Below are positions 46,040 to 59,500 of a stretch of 64,000 nt of DNA, piece by piece (position 1 is the first letter of the stretch; every line of letters starts with the position of its first letter). A program made the position numbers and the translations under genes. The notes beneath the pieces were generated by a model. It saw nothing but the letters and a program-made list of their open reading frames with translations. It did no database searches and was not told the DNA's origin. The DNA comes from Chondrilla cf. caribensis (taxonomy: Eukaryota > Porifera > Demospongiae > Chondrillida > Chondrillidae), in NCBI GenBank assembly GCA_964020155.1, contig OZ026551.1, forward strand, positions 1,001,518-1,065,517, read 5' to 3'.

Positions 46040-49000
46040 ACACTCACTCACACATGCATGCACAAACAAACACAGTCATTGATGGTCATACCTTTGTTAA
46101 TTAACATCTTCTAACTTCTATTCATCTTATTTATATATTTAGATTGTTGACTGTTTCTTTGTTTCAAAAATTCAATGTGGAGGTTTTGAGCCATTGAGAG
46201 ATCCATCAGAGTGCTGCCCATTTTGTCCAAGTACGTATTGCTGCAGCACATGAATTCACTTGAAAGTATATATGAACGTATACCCTGACAGTGTGTTGTC
46301 TTTGGCTAGAGCTCAGATACTTGCATGCATATCTATCTTCCCATACCAACACTTATGTACATACATGCATGACACACACCAGCTATGGTATCAACAATTA
46401 AGCACTCGCAATGTTATATCATCAAATATCAATCAATAACCTGAAATACTATTGAGTGTTATTGCAATTGCATGTATTAATTTTGTTGTTTGCGTTTTGT
46501 CACAGAATGCGAAATCAACGGTACAAAATATGAACCAGGGGACTCTCTTCCCCTTGGAGACCCTTGTACACATGATTGGTGAGTACACACTTTTAAATAC
46601 CATGCATATTATGGCAGGGGAATATTCATGTCTATTTACTGACAGTACACATACATAGCATATTACAAATAGAAATTTTGTATCTGAATACGTATAGTAT
46701 TGCAAACGAGTAGTGATTTATGACATTTGTAAAAGTATAAAAATGTGAACAAATTGCACGCATATGATATAACATCTTGCATGACTTTCAGATCACATCC
46801 ACTTACAAAGGGGATATAAAGAAACCTATATACCTGGGCCCAATGAAATGGAATACATCCTAGGGGGTGGGAGATATTAATATTACTTGTAGGTGCGTGA
46901 ATAATTTTTCAAGGGGTCATGTGCTCAGGTGTGTGCTACAAATGCTCTGTGCAATTCATTCTGAGACTCTAGGACAGATAGCCATACTAGCTCTCTTCAT
47001 CTGTCCCTGTCTGGGTACTTGCAGCCTCCTATACCCCCAGGATATTATAGAAGTCAGATTTGTTTGCTGTTGTCCCCACTCTTACTGATAGTCTCCTGCC
47101 ACTTTCTGTGTGGTGAAGCCTTAGTGTAAATAGCCTGTGAACACAACAACCATGAAGCCATGTAGATGAAAGGTTTACATTTGACACCTTGCACTGCACA
47201 ACAGACATTCAACATTATCATATTACTGGAATCACCAGAATGTTAGCACAGAAACTAACTTCCTACATAACAACCTCCTGGCCTCCATCTGTAATCAAAA
47301 GGGAGATGCACTGAACCATAATGATGACCTAAGAAATGAAAGAAAATGATTTAAACTTCCCTTTATAAAGGAAGTGATATATAGAGTATCCTCCCCAGTC
47401 CCAACCAGCTGCATGGTTGTGTACCATGTGGGTTGTTTTAGCCCATGTTGTATTACAATGGGCAGCCAGTGTAGACACAGGTATCTGTTGGACACCACTG
47501 TATATTCATCAATACGTGACAATAATATTGGACACATTAGTATAATATTATCTGTTTGTAGTAGCGATATAAAGGAACTATTGTAGAGTGGGCTATACTG
47601 TTTGGCTCTTAATGGAGAATACATGTGAGACTCTACATAATCTCCACATGTACCTAGTACAACTTAGTGCAGTAATACAGTATCCCCTATCTTCGATACA
47701 GTGCTGTATTATGTATTAATTGCACCTTATGTACTGCTGTACACCTGACTGTACTGTGATGAAGCCTGTGAGGAGCCTGGGAACAACAACCATGAAGCCA
47801 TACTTTGGTAGATAAAAGATTTATATGTGACACCTAACACCTTTCAACTGGTCAAGGGGTCACCACCTGTGATTGAACCTCCAGTGTGAAAACCTCCCAG
47901 TTCCCATGTGTGAATTCATAATAGGAACTGAGCCAATTCATGACTCAAGAAATGAATTGAAAAGATGTAAACTTCCTCTTGTAAAGGAAGAAATCCTATG
48001 TATGTGTATTGTGTCCTCAACTGTCCCAACCAACTGCATGGCTGTATGTCTTGGGGGTTGTTTTTGACTGAGCTGTATCACAATAGGCAGCCAGTGTAGA
48101 CACAGTTGTGTGTTGGTCACTCCCTGTGTATTCACCAATGCATGGTTTGTGTGTTAATTTCCTGTTTATGATAGTCCTAAAGGAATTACTTTAAAATGGA
48201 CTGCACTGTTTGCCTGTTTGTGGACAATTCATACGAGACTGTCAATCATCAAAACGATATTATTAGTGATACTACAGTGTACATACAGTGGAGTAGTATG
48301 ATTAGTACTATGATCGTCACAATCACCACTTTACTCACTGAATGTATTCTCTCCTATTTCTTGTAGTGAATGTGACAGTAGTGGAAGAATTTTTTGTGCA
48401 GTGAGTTCATATACTAAATTGTCAATATGTACAGGTTAATCAACGCTATCAATTTTAATCAGTGGGAATACTAGCTCATCACCATCCAAATGTAAATTCT
48501 GCAAGAAAACATGCATGCACATACATGTTAAGGGCTACATACAATAATAACAGTGTGTTTTCGATTTCATGCTTCCGAGATGTTACTGAGGGTACAGCAG
48601 TAATTTTGTTTACTGAGTTGTGTATTTTGTTGGTAAGATCTTTTGAGGCTTTTTAAGATGTAGTGCTCTCAAAACTCGCACGTTAAGCAAGTGGTTGCAT
48701 TCGTGTGATCTGCAATTTCATACTATGACATCACATCGTGTTCAAATGGTACATTCTAATGGACTATATACAGGCCAAAAGAAGGAATGCTTGGATGATG
48801 AGCTGAAAATGATTAAGGCCCTAGTATTGGTAATCTAAAGGTTAGGTGCCCAGTAATACAATTTAACATACCATTTAAAGAAACAATCGCTCCTTAGTCT
48901 CGTGTAGCCCAGACCCGCTTCTCGTCTCCATTTTTATAATTATAACGTCATGCGGTCGTTGACCAGACCCCTTCCCTTCTCGCCGACCGCATGACGTCAT

Positions 49001-52000
49001 ACTTATAAAAATGGAGGCGAGAAGCGGGTCTGGGCTACGCGAGACTAATCGCTCCTATTGTGCAACCAATTCGGCAACCGTCCTTGAATCCTGATGTATA
49101 GCCAGACAGGTCTGTTAAATGACAGATTTCAATGGGCTGCACGTATACTGAAAGAATCTTAAGATAAATATCTATCTCCATGGAAGTTATCAAAGGCAAG
49201 AAATAACATTCAAAATGCGATGGGTGGACGTCCACTTTGCAACTAAACAGGCCTAGCTGTTAAACAACCAATCAGCCCCAAGCAGGTTGATTTCCAACAG
49301 AACTTCAATAATTACCACACACCTGCTTATATAATTATCTAGGATTAATCAGACTAGATGCGGAAATGATGATAATTAGCAAACAATTCGTAAAATCCGA
49401 TCAGCCCAGTTGTACATCTGGTCCAGAACAAGCCTGTTGATTAACTGTACAGCAGGGCAGGGCTTGTAGACACCTGGGCAATCCACTGGACAGCCGGAAG
49501 GTCTGCTTACAGCAGATATTGTTGGACTACAGACCGATCTATCTATTTATCTAAGACTATCCAAAAATGACCGTAGGCTGGGCGTGATTCTCCAATCCAA
49601 AGTCTTTTGACCAAACAAAGGACTAGCACCCCATTTTTGAAAGGATAATGTGTACTACACCTTAGATCGATGGGGAGAACCATCATAAATGATGAAATGA
49701 AAATGATTTTCAAAGTCATTGTAGATTAACATTTAAAACAATACTATTGTAATTGTTATAATTGTAGTATTTCATCTGATTAGTCTCATATTTTTAAAGT
49801 GATCACTACTCTTGTACAATTACCTAGTTTGTATTGGAACCTGGGTAGATTAATATGCCACGTTTTCTTCACTTTGTAGCCGATTACCGTTGTATGTCTA
49901 CCTCCTCCTCGATGTCCACTCGGTACCAAACTGGAGACCTTGAATTCCGAGTGCTGTGCCCAATACAAATGTGTCAACATTACGTGTGAAGCAGACGGAG
50001 TCACTTACAATTTTGGTGACGACATACCGAGTGAGGATCCCTGTGAAACTTGGTGAGTACTGCATTCACTCTCTCTTTAATAGTTGTTGTTGTTATTAAT
50101 TTTTACACGTCAAATTACGTACATTAATGTGTTCTGTTCTGTTTGTTAGCGGATGTGGTGATTTGGGACCGTTCTGTTCTGTGAGTTGCATATTATGTTG
50201 TAGTAGTTATTGGTAAGAGTATAGTGACAAATTTCTCAGATGTACAATTTTCATGCTTTTTGTGATTGTGTCTCAACCGTGAAAAAAGGATTGAAAAACA
50301 AATGTATGTACACCGTAAATTCTTGATGAGAAGCGAACATCAAGATCTTGGAAAATGAGCTTTGTGGAATTCAGGGCTAGCTATAAAATGAATTTTACAT
50401 ATTCTCATGAAATTGTTTGCCTTGAAAATTAAGTCCTGTGTGTAGCCTGTTATGTTACATTCATGCTTATCTGCTGCTTTCTGTGATAGTCTCACAAAGT
50501 GTATTTAGAATCTTTTATCTCATAATAGCAAGACATTAGGGCATGCAAGCATGTACTTGATAAACCAAAATTTATATGCATGCCATTAGCCATAAACAAT
50601 GTCAAACAGTTTTATATTACATGTTACTTTCCCCATGCCTTGTTCCTCAGAGTGTTGGTTGTGGTCTCGTTCTATGCCCACCCAATCATGCCCTGGTGGA
50701 GGAGAAGGTACCTGGAGAGTGTTGTCCCAACAGAACGTGTGTTCCTGTAACCTGTGAAGTCGATGGAGTCACTTACAAAGCTGGTGAACCAATCCCTGAT
50801 GATGATCCATGTAAATCATGGTGAGTGTGTGCATACACCTATGTACATGTCCTCATGATAACTGTCTGTAAGTACATGTCAAGTAGAGTTTGTGTATGTA
50901 GGCTAGTAGTATCATACTATAATAGTGATGTATGGGAGAGAATGTTAAGTGTTGTAGATATATACCTAATACTCGTTTGCTCGTATATGATGTAATACAA
51001 GTACCCTGAATGGTACACTAAACACCTAACCTGTACTTCTTATCAGAGGTACTTGTTACAACCACAGTATGTACTAACCAGGAATGTGTACGAAAACCAG
51101 GATTGTGTACTAGCCAGGAGTGTGTACTAACCAGGAATGTGTACTAATTTGAAGTGTGTACTAACTGGGAGTGTGTACTAACCAGGAGTGTATGTTAACC
51201 AGGAGTGTGTACTAGCTAGGGGTTTGTACTAACCAGGAGTGTGTACTAACCAGGAGTTTGTATGTACCAGGGATGTGTCCTATCCAGGAGTGTGTGCTAA
51301 CCGGGATGATGTCCTAACCGGGAGTGTATACGGTACTAACTGAGTACTTGCTAACCAAGTTACACTATACTATAACTGCAGTCTCTTCACAATCATTTTG
51401 ACCATGACTCACATACTCACTAACACTTCTCCTACTCTCTCTCCAGTACATGTGCAGGTACTAGTGGAAATTCAACTCGTGGTGAACTCGTCTGCATTGT
51501 AAGTTCATGACATATTACTTTTTCAATAATAATTATGTGATGACTTTCACAATCATCTGTAAATGCACAGGCCACACTCTGCATTACATCTTGTGGTGGT
51601 CTGCCATCAACAAGGCTGGAAGGAGAATGCTGTCCAGTGTGTCCGCGTAAGTGTTTCATCCTCCACTCAGCGTATGATCACTAGCATGCAAATTGTTGGT
51701 GTGACCAATTTGTATGCCTGAATAATAATATACGTATAATCTGTACACTGCAATTTTATACATTATCGTTTACACATAATCTATATTTTACATGTACATT
51801 CTATAATATTTTCCCAACACTGAGTATATTAACATGATCTGATCGAACCTTACAAATGCAACTAAACTGTTTATAGACAATGGGATGTTACCAGTGGTTA
51901 TCAATTAGTGAACACATTTCCATGTTAAGAGATGCAAATTTGTATACTTCCTACAGTGAATAGGTGGGAGTATCTGGTCCATGGCAATCTCTCAAATCAT

Positions 52001-53378
52001 TTTTTAAGTGTGTGGTTGGGATCAATACGTATAATATTATATATGTACATATGGTATAATCATGAGCCTCTGAACAGTGTTTCCTACATTTGGTACTGGT
52101 ACTGTTGTGTGTCTTGTCATGGTGCAGCTTGTGACTACAATGGTACCACTTATGAATCGGGAGAAAGGATAATTCTAGGGGATCCGTGCACTGAGCGCTG
52201 GTAAGTGCACAATTTCCATTAACACATCATATATTATGGCTCAGTTTATTAGCACATCATATACAGTACTATTATTCAGTGACTGTATCCTCTGCCCACA
52301 CTAATCTTCCCAATGTAGTGAGTGTAACGATGACAACAGAATATCTTGTGGAGTGAGTGGCTACGTGGTTTATTAATTTTGTATACGTACTCTACTTAAT
52401 GGAGTATTCTATTATAGTTATCAGAAGTTTGGAACTCAAATTAATTGTTAACAAATGGGAAACGTTCCTGGTAACATTGGTTAAAGAGGTCCATATTGTT
52501 CCTGCTACATATCTCACCACTGAGCCATTCATAGGGCATAGTAAAACATAAGATGTTCGGGATACCTGAAAATTAGACTACTTTACATCAATTGGATAAT
52601 CTGATCATTTCTGAGTATTTATAATAATAATTATTGTCTTTCTTGTTTGATATTAATTCTGTTTCCGCTTGCAATAGCCAATAGCAACAGAATGTCCCTC
52701 GACTGCTTGCCCCTTTGGTACTAAAGCAGTGTCCACCAACATCCCTGGAGAGTGCTGTCCAGAGGTGGACTGTGTTAACGTCACCTGCGAGCAGAACGGG
52801 GTGACATACCATCCAGGAGAGGATATCCCTCAGGACGATCCATGTACTATATGGTGAGTAGGGACTATGTATGTTGTAATAATATTATTATGTAACTATA
52901 ATATTTTATCATATTGTTATAATGTTACGTGTATACTCACTGTATATACATTTCACGGAACATTTAACCCATTGAAATGTAATTGTGGAAGGAGTACAGC
53001 AACATAACAATAAATTTAGGCTATGTTATGATGACATTATGAAAAAAATTGCAATAGGGTTGGTTAATACTACTATCAATGTACAATTCCACTGTGATCA
53101 AGTAACGATTAAACTGTGATATTTGGAATACGCAGTTTGGTACAAACAAGTATGATTCTACTATGGTAGAATTACAAGCTACTATTTGTATCATGATACT
53201 TTTAATTCTGCTATTTACAATTATGTTGTGATGTATGTTACCTTACAATATGTCACGTTTTCTGTGATGCATATCCTATGTATGCATAATATGCAAAGTA
53301 CATGTGTATGAAACAAAACATGCATGAATGCATTCCTGCAAGCACACATGCATGTAGACTACAGATTCACATGCACAT

Positions 53379-53448
<70 letters not shown>

Positions 53449-53482
53449 GCACACGCACACACACACACACACACACAGACAC

Positions 53483-53536
<54 letters not shown>

Positions 53537-56500
53537 CACACATACGGACAATTTTCCATCTTTCTTCTGCAGTCAGTGTGGTAGTAATGGGGAACCCATT
53601 TGTCTGGTAAGCACTTTCACAAATCATTGAGTCATGTACAGTCATAGTGTAGTGTCATAGCTGATCTCTGTCTGAAGTAAACAGTCCTTGTTAGCCCTCA
53701 ATTGTCCCTTGACAATCATTGACATCATCCTGTGTTCACACCCACATCTTGTTGAAGCATTCACACACACACACACACATGGTGAAAATCAGGAGTGGTG
53801 CTATTACCTCTTATGTAGGCTTAGACTATAATCACTGATTATTGTTGTGTTATCATTGACCTCTTTCCCAAGTGAACACTCCTTTTGTAACCCTTTTAAA
53901 AGCATTTTTGGGTTTTTAACATGAGAGTGCGTATACATAGGAGAGGTTATTCATTTCCTCATGATTCTGTCCTCCAGGTTATAGATTGTTTCTTACTGAA
54001 TTGTCCACCTGGCACAGAAAGAGTTATTATTAGGGCACCTGGAGTATGCTGTCCCAATGTGTCATGCGTCAATGTGACAACTTGTGAAGTTAATGAAATC
54101 ACTTACAATGTTGGAGATAAGATACCTCACGAGGATCCTTGTGTAAATTGGTGAGTAGTGTTTTAGTCACGTTTGCTCACTAACAGTACATCTCCCAGTA
54201 ACAGTACGGGTTCGGTGTACATGCAGTAAAATTGACTGCTTATATTGTTGTTTGAACATGTTATTATGGCATTAGGTGAGGTTTAACAGTTGTAATAGTT
54301 TGTCTAGGGACACAAGCACCAGGTGTGAGGATAAGAGGGAGTGAGGGGACAGGTGTTGATATGGTGACAGGTGGTGGTATGGGGACAGGTGGTGATATGG
54401 GGACAGGTGGTGGGTGGGGACAGGTGATAGTATGGGGACAGGTGGTGGCCATGGTATAGGGACAGGCAGTGGTGTGGGGACAGGTGGTGGTATGGGGACA
54501 GGTGGTGGCCATGGTATAGGGACAGGCAGTGGTGTGGGGACAGGTGGTGGTATGGGGACAGGTAGTGGTATGGGGACAGGTAGTGGTATGGGGACATGTA
54601 GTGGTATGGGGACATGTAGTGGTATGGGGACAGGTGGTGGTATGGGGACATGTAGTGGTATGGGGACAGGTGGTGTTGTGAGGGCAGGTGGGAGGCTGGA
54701 TATAATTGGGATTAAGAGTAGATTTATGCCCTCATCTATACCTGTGGCACAAACTAACATGTATACCTGTATGACATGATGTACATTCACAGAGTGTTTG
54801 TTCTTCTTCATTTTTAGTCACTGTTCTGAATCAGGACCAGTGTGTGGAGTGAGTTTAAATTGAATGTCACTCAATATTTTTGTGATCACATTAGCAATGA
54901 GTATAAAACTTAACGAATGTTCCTTTCCCATGCCATGCCTTGTTCCTCAGAGTGTTGGTTGTGGTGTAATTCAATGCCCACCCAATTATGCCCTGGTGGA
55001 GGAGAAGGTACCTGGAGAGTGTTGTCCCAACAGAACGTGTGTTCCCGTAACCTGTGAAGTCGATGGAGTCACTTACAAAGGCGGTGAACCAATTCCTGAT
55101 GATGATCCATGTGTATCATGGTGAGTGTGTACGTATGTACATGTGTATCATGGTAACTGTAGGTATGGGTGCGATATTGTATGTACATATACTGTATGTA
55201 TACGCACTGACCAGGATTATGTACTACTAACAAGGAAGTGTGTGTTAACCAGGAGTGTGTGCTAAACAGGTGTGTGGTTTAACCTCGGGTACGGTTATTT
55301 GAACCAAGTGTGTGTACTGACCAGGAGTGTGTGCTGACCAGGAGTGTGTGCTGACCAGGAGTGTGTGCTGACCAGGAGTGTGTACTAACCAGGAGTGTGT
55401 ACTAACCAGGGCATCCTGGTTGGAACTTACTAAGTTGCACTGTACTTATAGGCATCTTCAAATGTTCACACACTAACATGTGTTACCTGTATCACATGGT
55501 GTACATTCACAGAGTGTTTGTTCTTCTTCATTTCTAGTCACTGTTCTGAATCAGGACCAGTGTGTGGAGTGAGTTTGAATTGAATGTCACTCAATATTAT
55601 GGTGATCACATTAGCAATGAGTATAAAACTTAACGAATGTTCCTTTTCCCATGCCATGCCTTGTTCCTCAGAGTGTTGGTTGTGGTCTCCTTCAATGTCC
55701 ACCCAATTATGCCCTGGTGGAGGAAGATGTACCTGGGGAGTGTTGTCCCAACAGAACGTGTGTTCCTGTAACCTGTGTAGTCGATGGAGTCACTTACAAA
55801 GGCGGTGAACCAATCCCTGATGATGATCCATGTACTTCATGGTGAGCGTGTATGTCTGTATGTCTATCATGGTAACTGTAGGTATAAGGATGTGAATTAT
55901 ATGTACGTATACTATTATGTACGTATACGTATGTATGTGCACTGACCAGGATTGTGTACTACTAATGAGGAAGTGTATTTTAACCAGGAGTGTGTGCTAA
56001 ACAGGTGTGTGGTTTAACCTCGGGTACGGTTATATGAACCAAGTGTGTGTGCTAACCAGGAGTGTGTGTACTAACCAGGAGTGTGTACTAACCAGGAGTG
56101 TGTACTAACCAGGGGTGTGTACTAACCAGTGCATACTCCTGGTTTGAACTTACTAAGTTGCACTGTACTTATAGGCATCTTCACATGTTCACCATGACTC
56201 ACACACCCACTCACATTTCCTCTACTGTCTCTGCAGTCTATGTGCAGGTACTAGTGAAAATTCAACTCGTGGTGAACGCATTTGCTCTGTAAGTTTATAA
56301 CACATGACTTTTTCAAAAATACCTGTGATCGACTTTTACTATCATCTGGATATGTTTAGATCACGTTCTGCCTTGTATCTTGTGGTGGTCTGTCATCAAC
56401 AAGGCTGGAAGGAGAATGCTGCCCAGTGTGTCCGCGTAAGTGCCCCATGCCCATTCAATCTATTCACTTGATGTAATAATCGTAGAGGCCCATACCTATG

Positions 56501-59500
56501 GTGAACAAGTGAACTGGGACATTTTTCAACCATAATAGGTTGTAACTGCATGTATGACATGCTCTGATGATAAACCTTAGTAATCTACATTTATGGTTTA
56601 AAAATTTTAGAACATTCTTGGCTCAGTTTTCAATTAGTAAACACATGTTTTCTTGTCAAGAGGTGTCAATTTGTGTCATGTGCAATAAAAGCTGAAAAAA
56701 ATATTCATTGGTAACTCTCAAATAAGATTTTTTATGGCTGAGATTGAATTGCATTAGTTTGCTATAATCTTATACTTAATATATACAATGTGTATAATAT
56801 GTGTCATGTAGAAACCTGTGTGGTATGTGTACATCACCCCCTTGTACTTCTCATTGTGCAGCTTGTGACTACAATGGTACCACTTATAAATCGGGAGAAA
56901 GGATAATTCTAGGAGATCCGTGCAACGAGCGCTGGTAAGTTAGAGCATAATATTATCTCTATTAGCACATCATATACAGTACTATTGTTCAGTGACTGTA
57001 TCCTCTGCCCACACTAATCCTCCCAATGTAGTGAGTGTAATGATGACAACAGAATATCTTGTGGAGTGAGTGGTTATATACGTATATGGTGTACGTACTT
57101 GTACATATATGGTGTACGTACTTGTACATATATGGTGTACTTGTATGGCATTGTGTATATGTGCTGTGGATATACATACATACACACGTGGTTCATAGTT
57201 CATCACCAAGACACAGACAACGAATTCTCATTAACCCACTACAATTCGTATAGGATTTAGTACGTTCAAAGAAATCATGGGCCATCTGCAGCCCTGGAAT
57301 TGTCAATGTTGATAATGGATGCCTTTGTTCTTTCAGGGCTAAACAGCCAAATGAAATTTCCTTGTACGGTACTTCCCATAGTAAACTTCATGACGTCAGG
57401 CGGTCGATCGATGACCGTACGGGTGTTGATCGTTGACCGTACGGGTGTTGATCGATGACCGTACGGGTGTCAATTGTTGACCGTCTGGGTTTTGGTTGGC
57501 GAACGTTCGCTTTATTATCCATTACGCTACATACGTACGTAATTCTGTGACGCCACGATTATTTCCTTTTGCGACTGCAGCCTCAGTTCTTCCAAAGTTG
57601 TTTTATCATTCTTCTCCATTCGCGTGTCTATCTTTTTCATGATAGTATCGGTTCCGGGCTTTCGGACGAAGATCTGGTGCCCGACCTCCTTGCGATACGT
57701 AGTCCAGGTCTCACGAAAACGCTTTAAAATTGCCCAATTGGGAAACTATTCAGTTTGCGGGTGATTGCTAACACTGTCTTAAATCCTGTCGAGAGAAATC
57801 AGTTCTCTATTGCGAAAATTTATAAAGTCAGCCATCTTGTTCCGCCATCTTCATACGTACGTACGCACTCTGACCGTTGATCGACCGTTGATCGACCGTT
57901 GACCGACCGCTAATTGACTGCCGGTCGACCGCCTGACGTCATGAAGTTTACTATGGGAAGTACCGTAGGTTTTCCTTTGAAGATATTATAGAGATTTTAA
58001 GGGTTTAATCGACGATAGAATGTTTCAAAGTTGAAATCATGATTAACACAAAGAACTGAAGGAGCCTTCGCAATACAGCCACATTTTTGTGATTGCTACA
58101 AACATTGCTCTGGAGATGTTTTAATTGTGAGAACAATAAGGCTGCCTATGGCCACCCAGAAGAGTAGCTGGTTCATTAAGTCCTTTTGTATGTACTGTAC
58201 ACTGGAACAATAAATTTGTGTACATACAGGAATGATGACAGCTATTGGGTTTTGGTGGGTACACAGCAGATTATATTAGTGAGGGGAGATTGAAACAATT
58301 CACAGTACATGTATGTGGTAGAACCGGTAATTCATTCCACTTAAAAGTGAAAAAATATTACTTGCACTTAATTGTGACATTTCTGAGCATTACTTGTGTC
58401 CTTCTCCATATCAAGTTTCTTCTCGTTTTACTTGTAATAGCGGATAGCCACTACATGTCCCTTGATTGACTGCCCCTTTGGTACCAAAGCAGTGTCCACC
58501 AACATCCCTGGGGAGTGCTGTCCAGAGGTGGACTGTGTTAACGTCACCTGTGAGCAGAATGGGGTGACATACCAACCAGGAGAGGATATCCCTCAGGACG
58601 ATCCATGTATTAAATGGTGAGTAGGGACTATGTACGTATGTATATACATATTAGATATATCGTATGATATTATTATGTGAATGTGTATTTACAGTACACA
58701 TCACAGAAAAATTAACCTTTTGTTATGTAATTGTGGCACACAATAGTGTAACAATGAATTTAGGTTACGTTATGACGTCATTACAAAAGAATTGCAATAG
58801 TTGCAGAGAAAACTACGATTGATTCACAATTCCACTGTGATCAAGTAATTATGTTTGAACTACGTATGATATTTGGAATACGTACTTTGGTATATATAGA
58901 AAAGTACGATTCTACTACGGTAGAAATGCAAACTACTATTTACATCATGATACTTGTAATTCTGTTACTTACAATTACGTATGTCATGATGTGTGTTATG
59001 TTACACAATATGTCCAGTTTCCCATGATACATATATGTGTGCATAATATGCAAAGATTCCTACAAGCACACACCCATGTAGACTGGACACACATGTACAT
59101 GTACACACACACACGCATGCACGCATACACGCATGCACGCACACACACACGCACCCACGCACACACGCACACACACACACAGAGTCATTTTTTGTCTTTC
59201 TTCTTTCGCAGTCAGTGTGGTAGTGATGGGGAACCCATTTGTCTGGTAAGTACCTTTCACAAATCATTCAGTAATGTATACCCACTTCATGAGGTCTGTC
59301 ATCACTGATCTCTGTCTGAAGTGAGCAGTCCTTTTGTAGTCTTCATGAATTTCTTGACAACCTTTGATGTCATTTTGTGTTCACTTTAACCACACACACA
59401 TTGTTGAAGCATTCCCTCGTCACACTTATCACATTGTGTGAAGTAGGTAGGTGTGATGCTAGTACATACCTCTTATGTAGGCTTTAACATTCTTAGACTA

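Larger units (their letters stand above)
50651..53606 (+). repeat. Seven-exon duplicated block of gene 5, copy 1
   Basis: Exons of 170, 52, 76, 73, 34, 176 and 34 nt (exons 9-15). The same sizes in the same order recur at 55672-59245 (exons 20-26), with near-identical protein sequence and alignable introns, including a CA tract before the last exon. Confidence 0.9.
55672..59245 (+). repeat. Seven-exon duplicated block of gene 5, copy 2
   Basis: Second copy of 50651-53606. It carries a 600-base MITE (57365-57967) in intron 24 that copy 1 lacks, so that insertion is younger than the duplication. Another short TACTAAC array is at 55960-56130. Confidence 0.9.
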
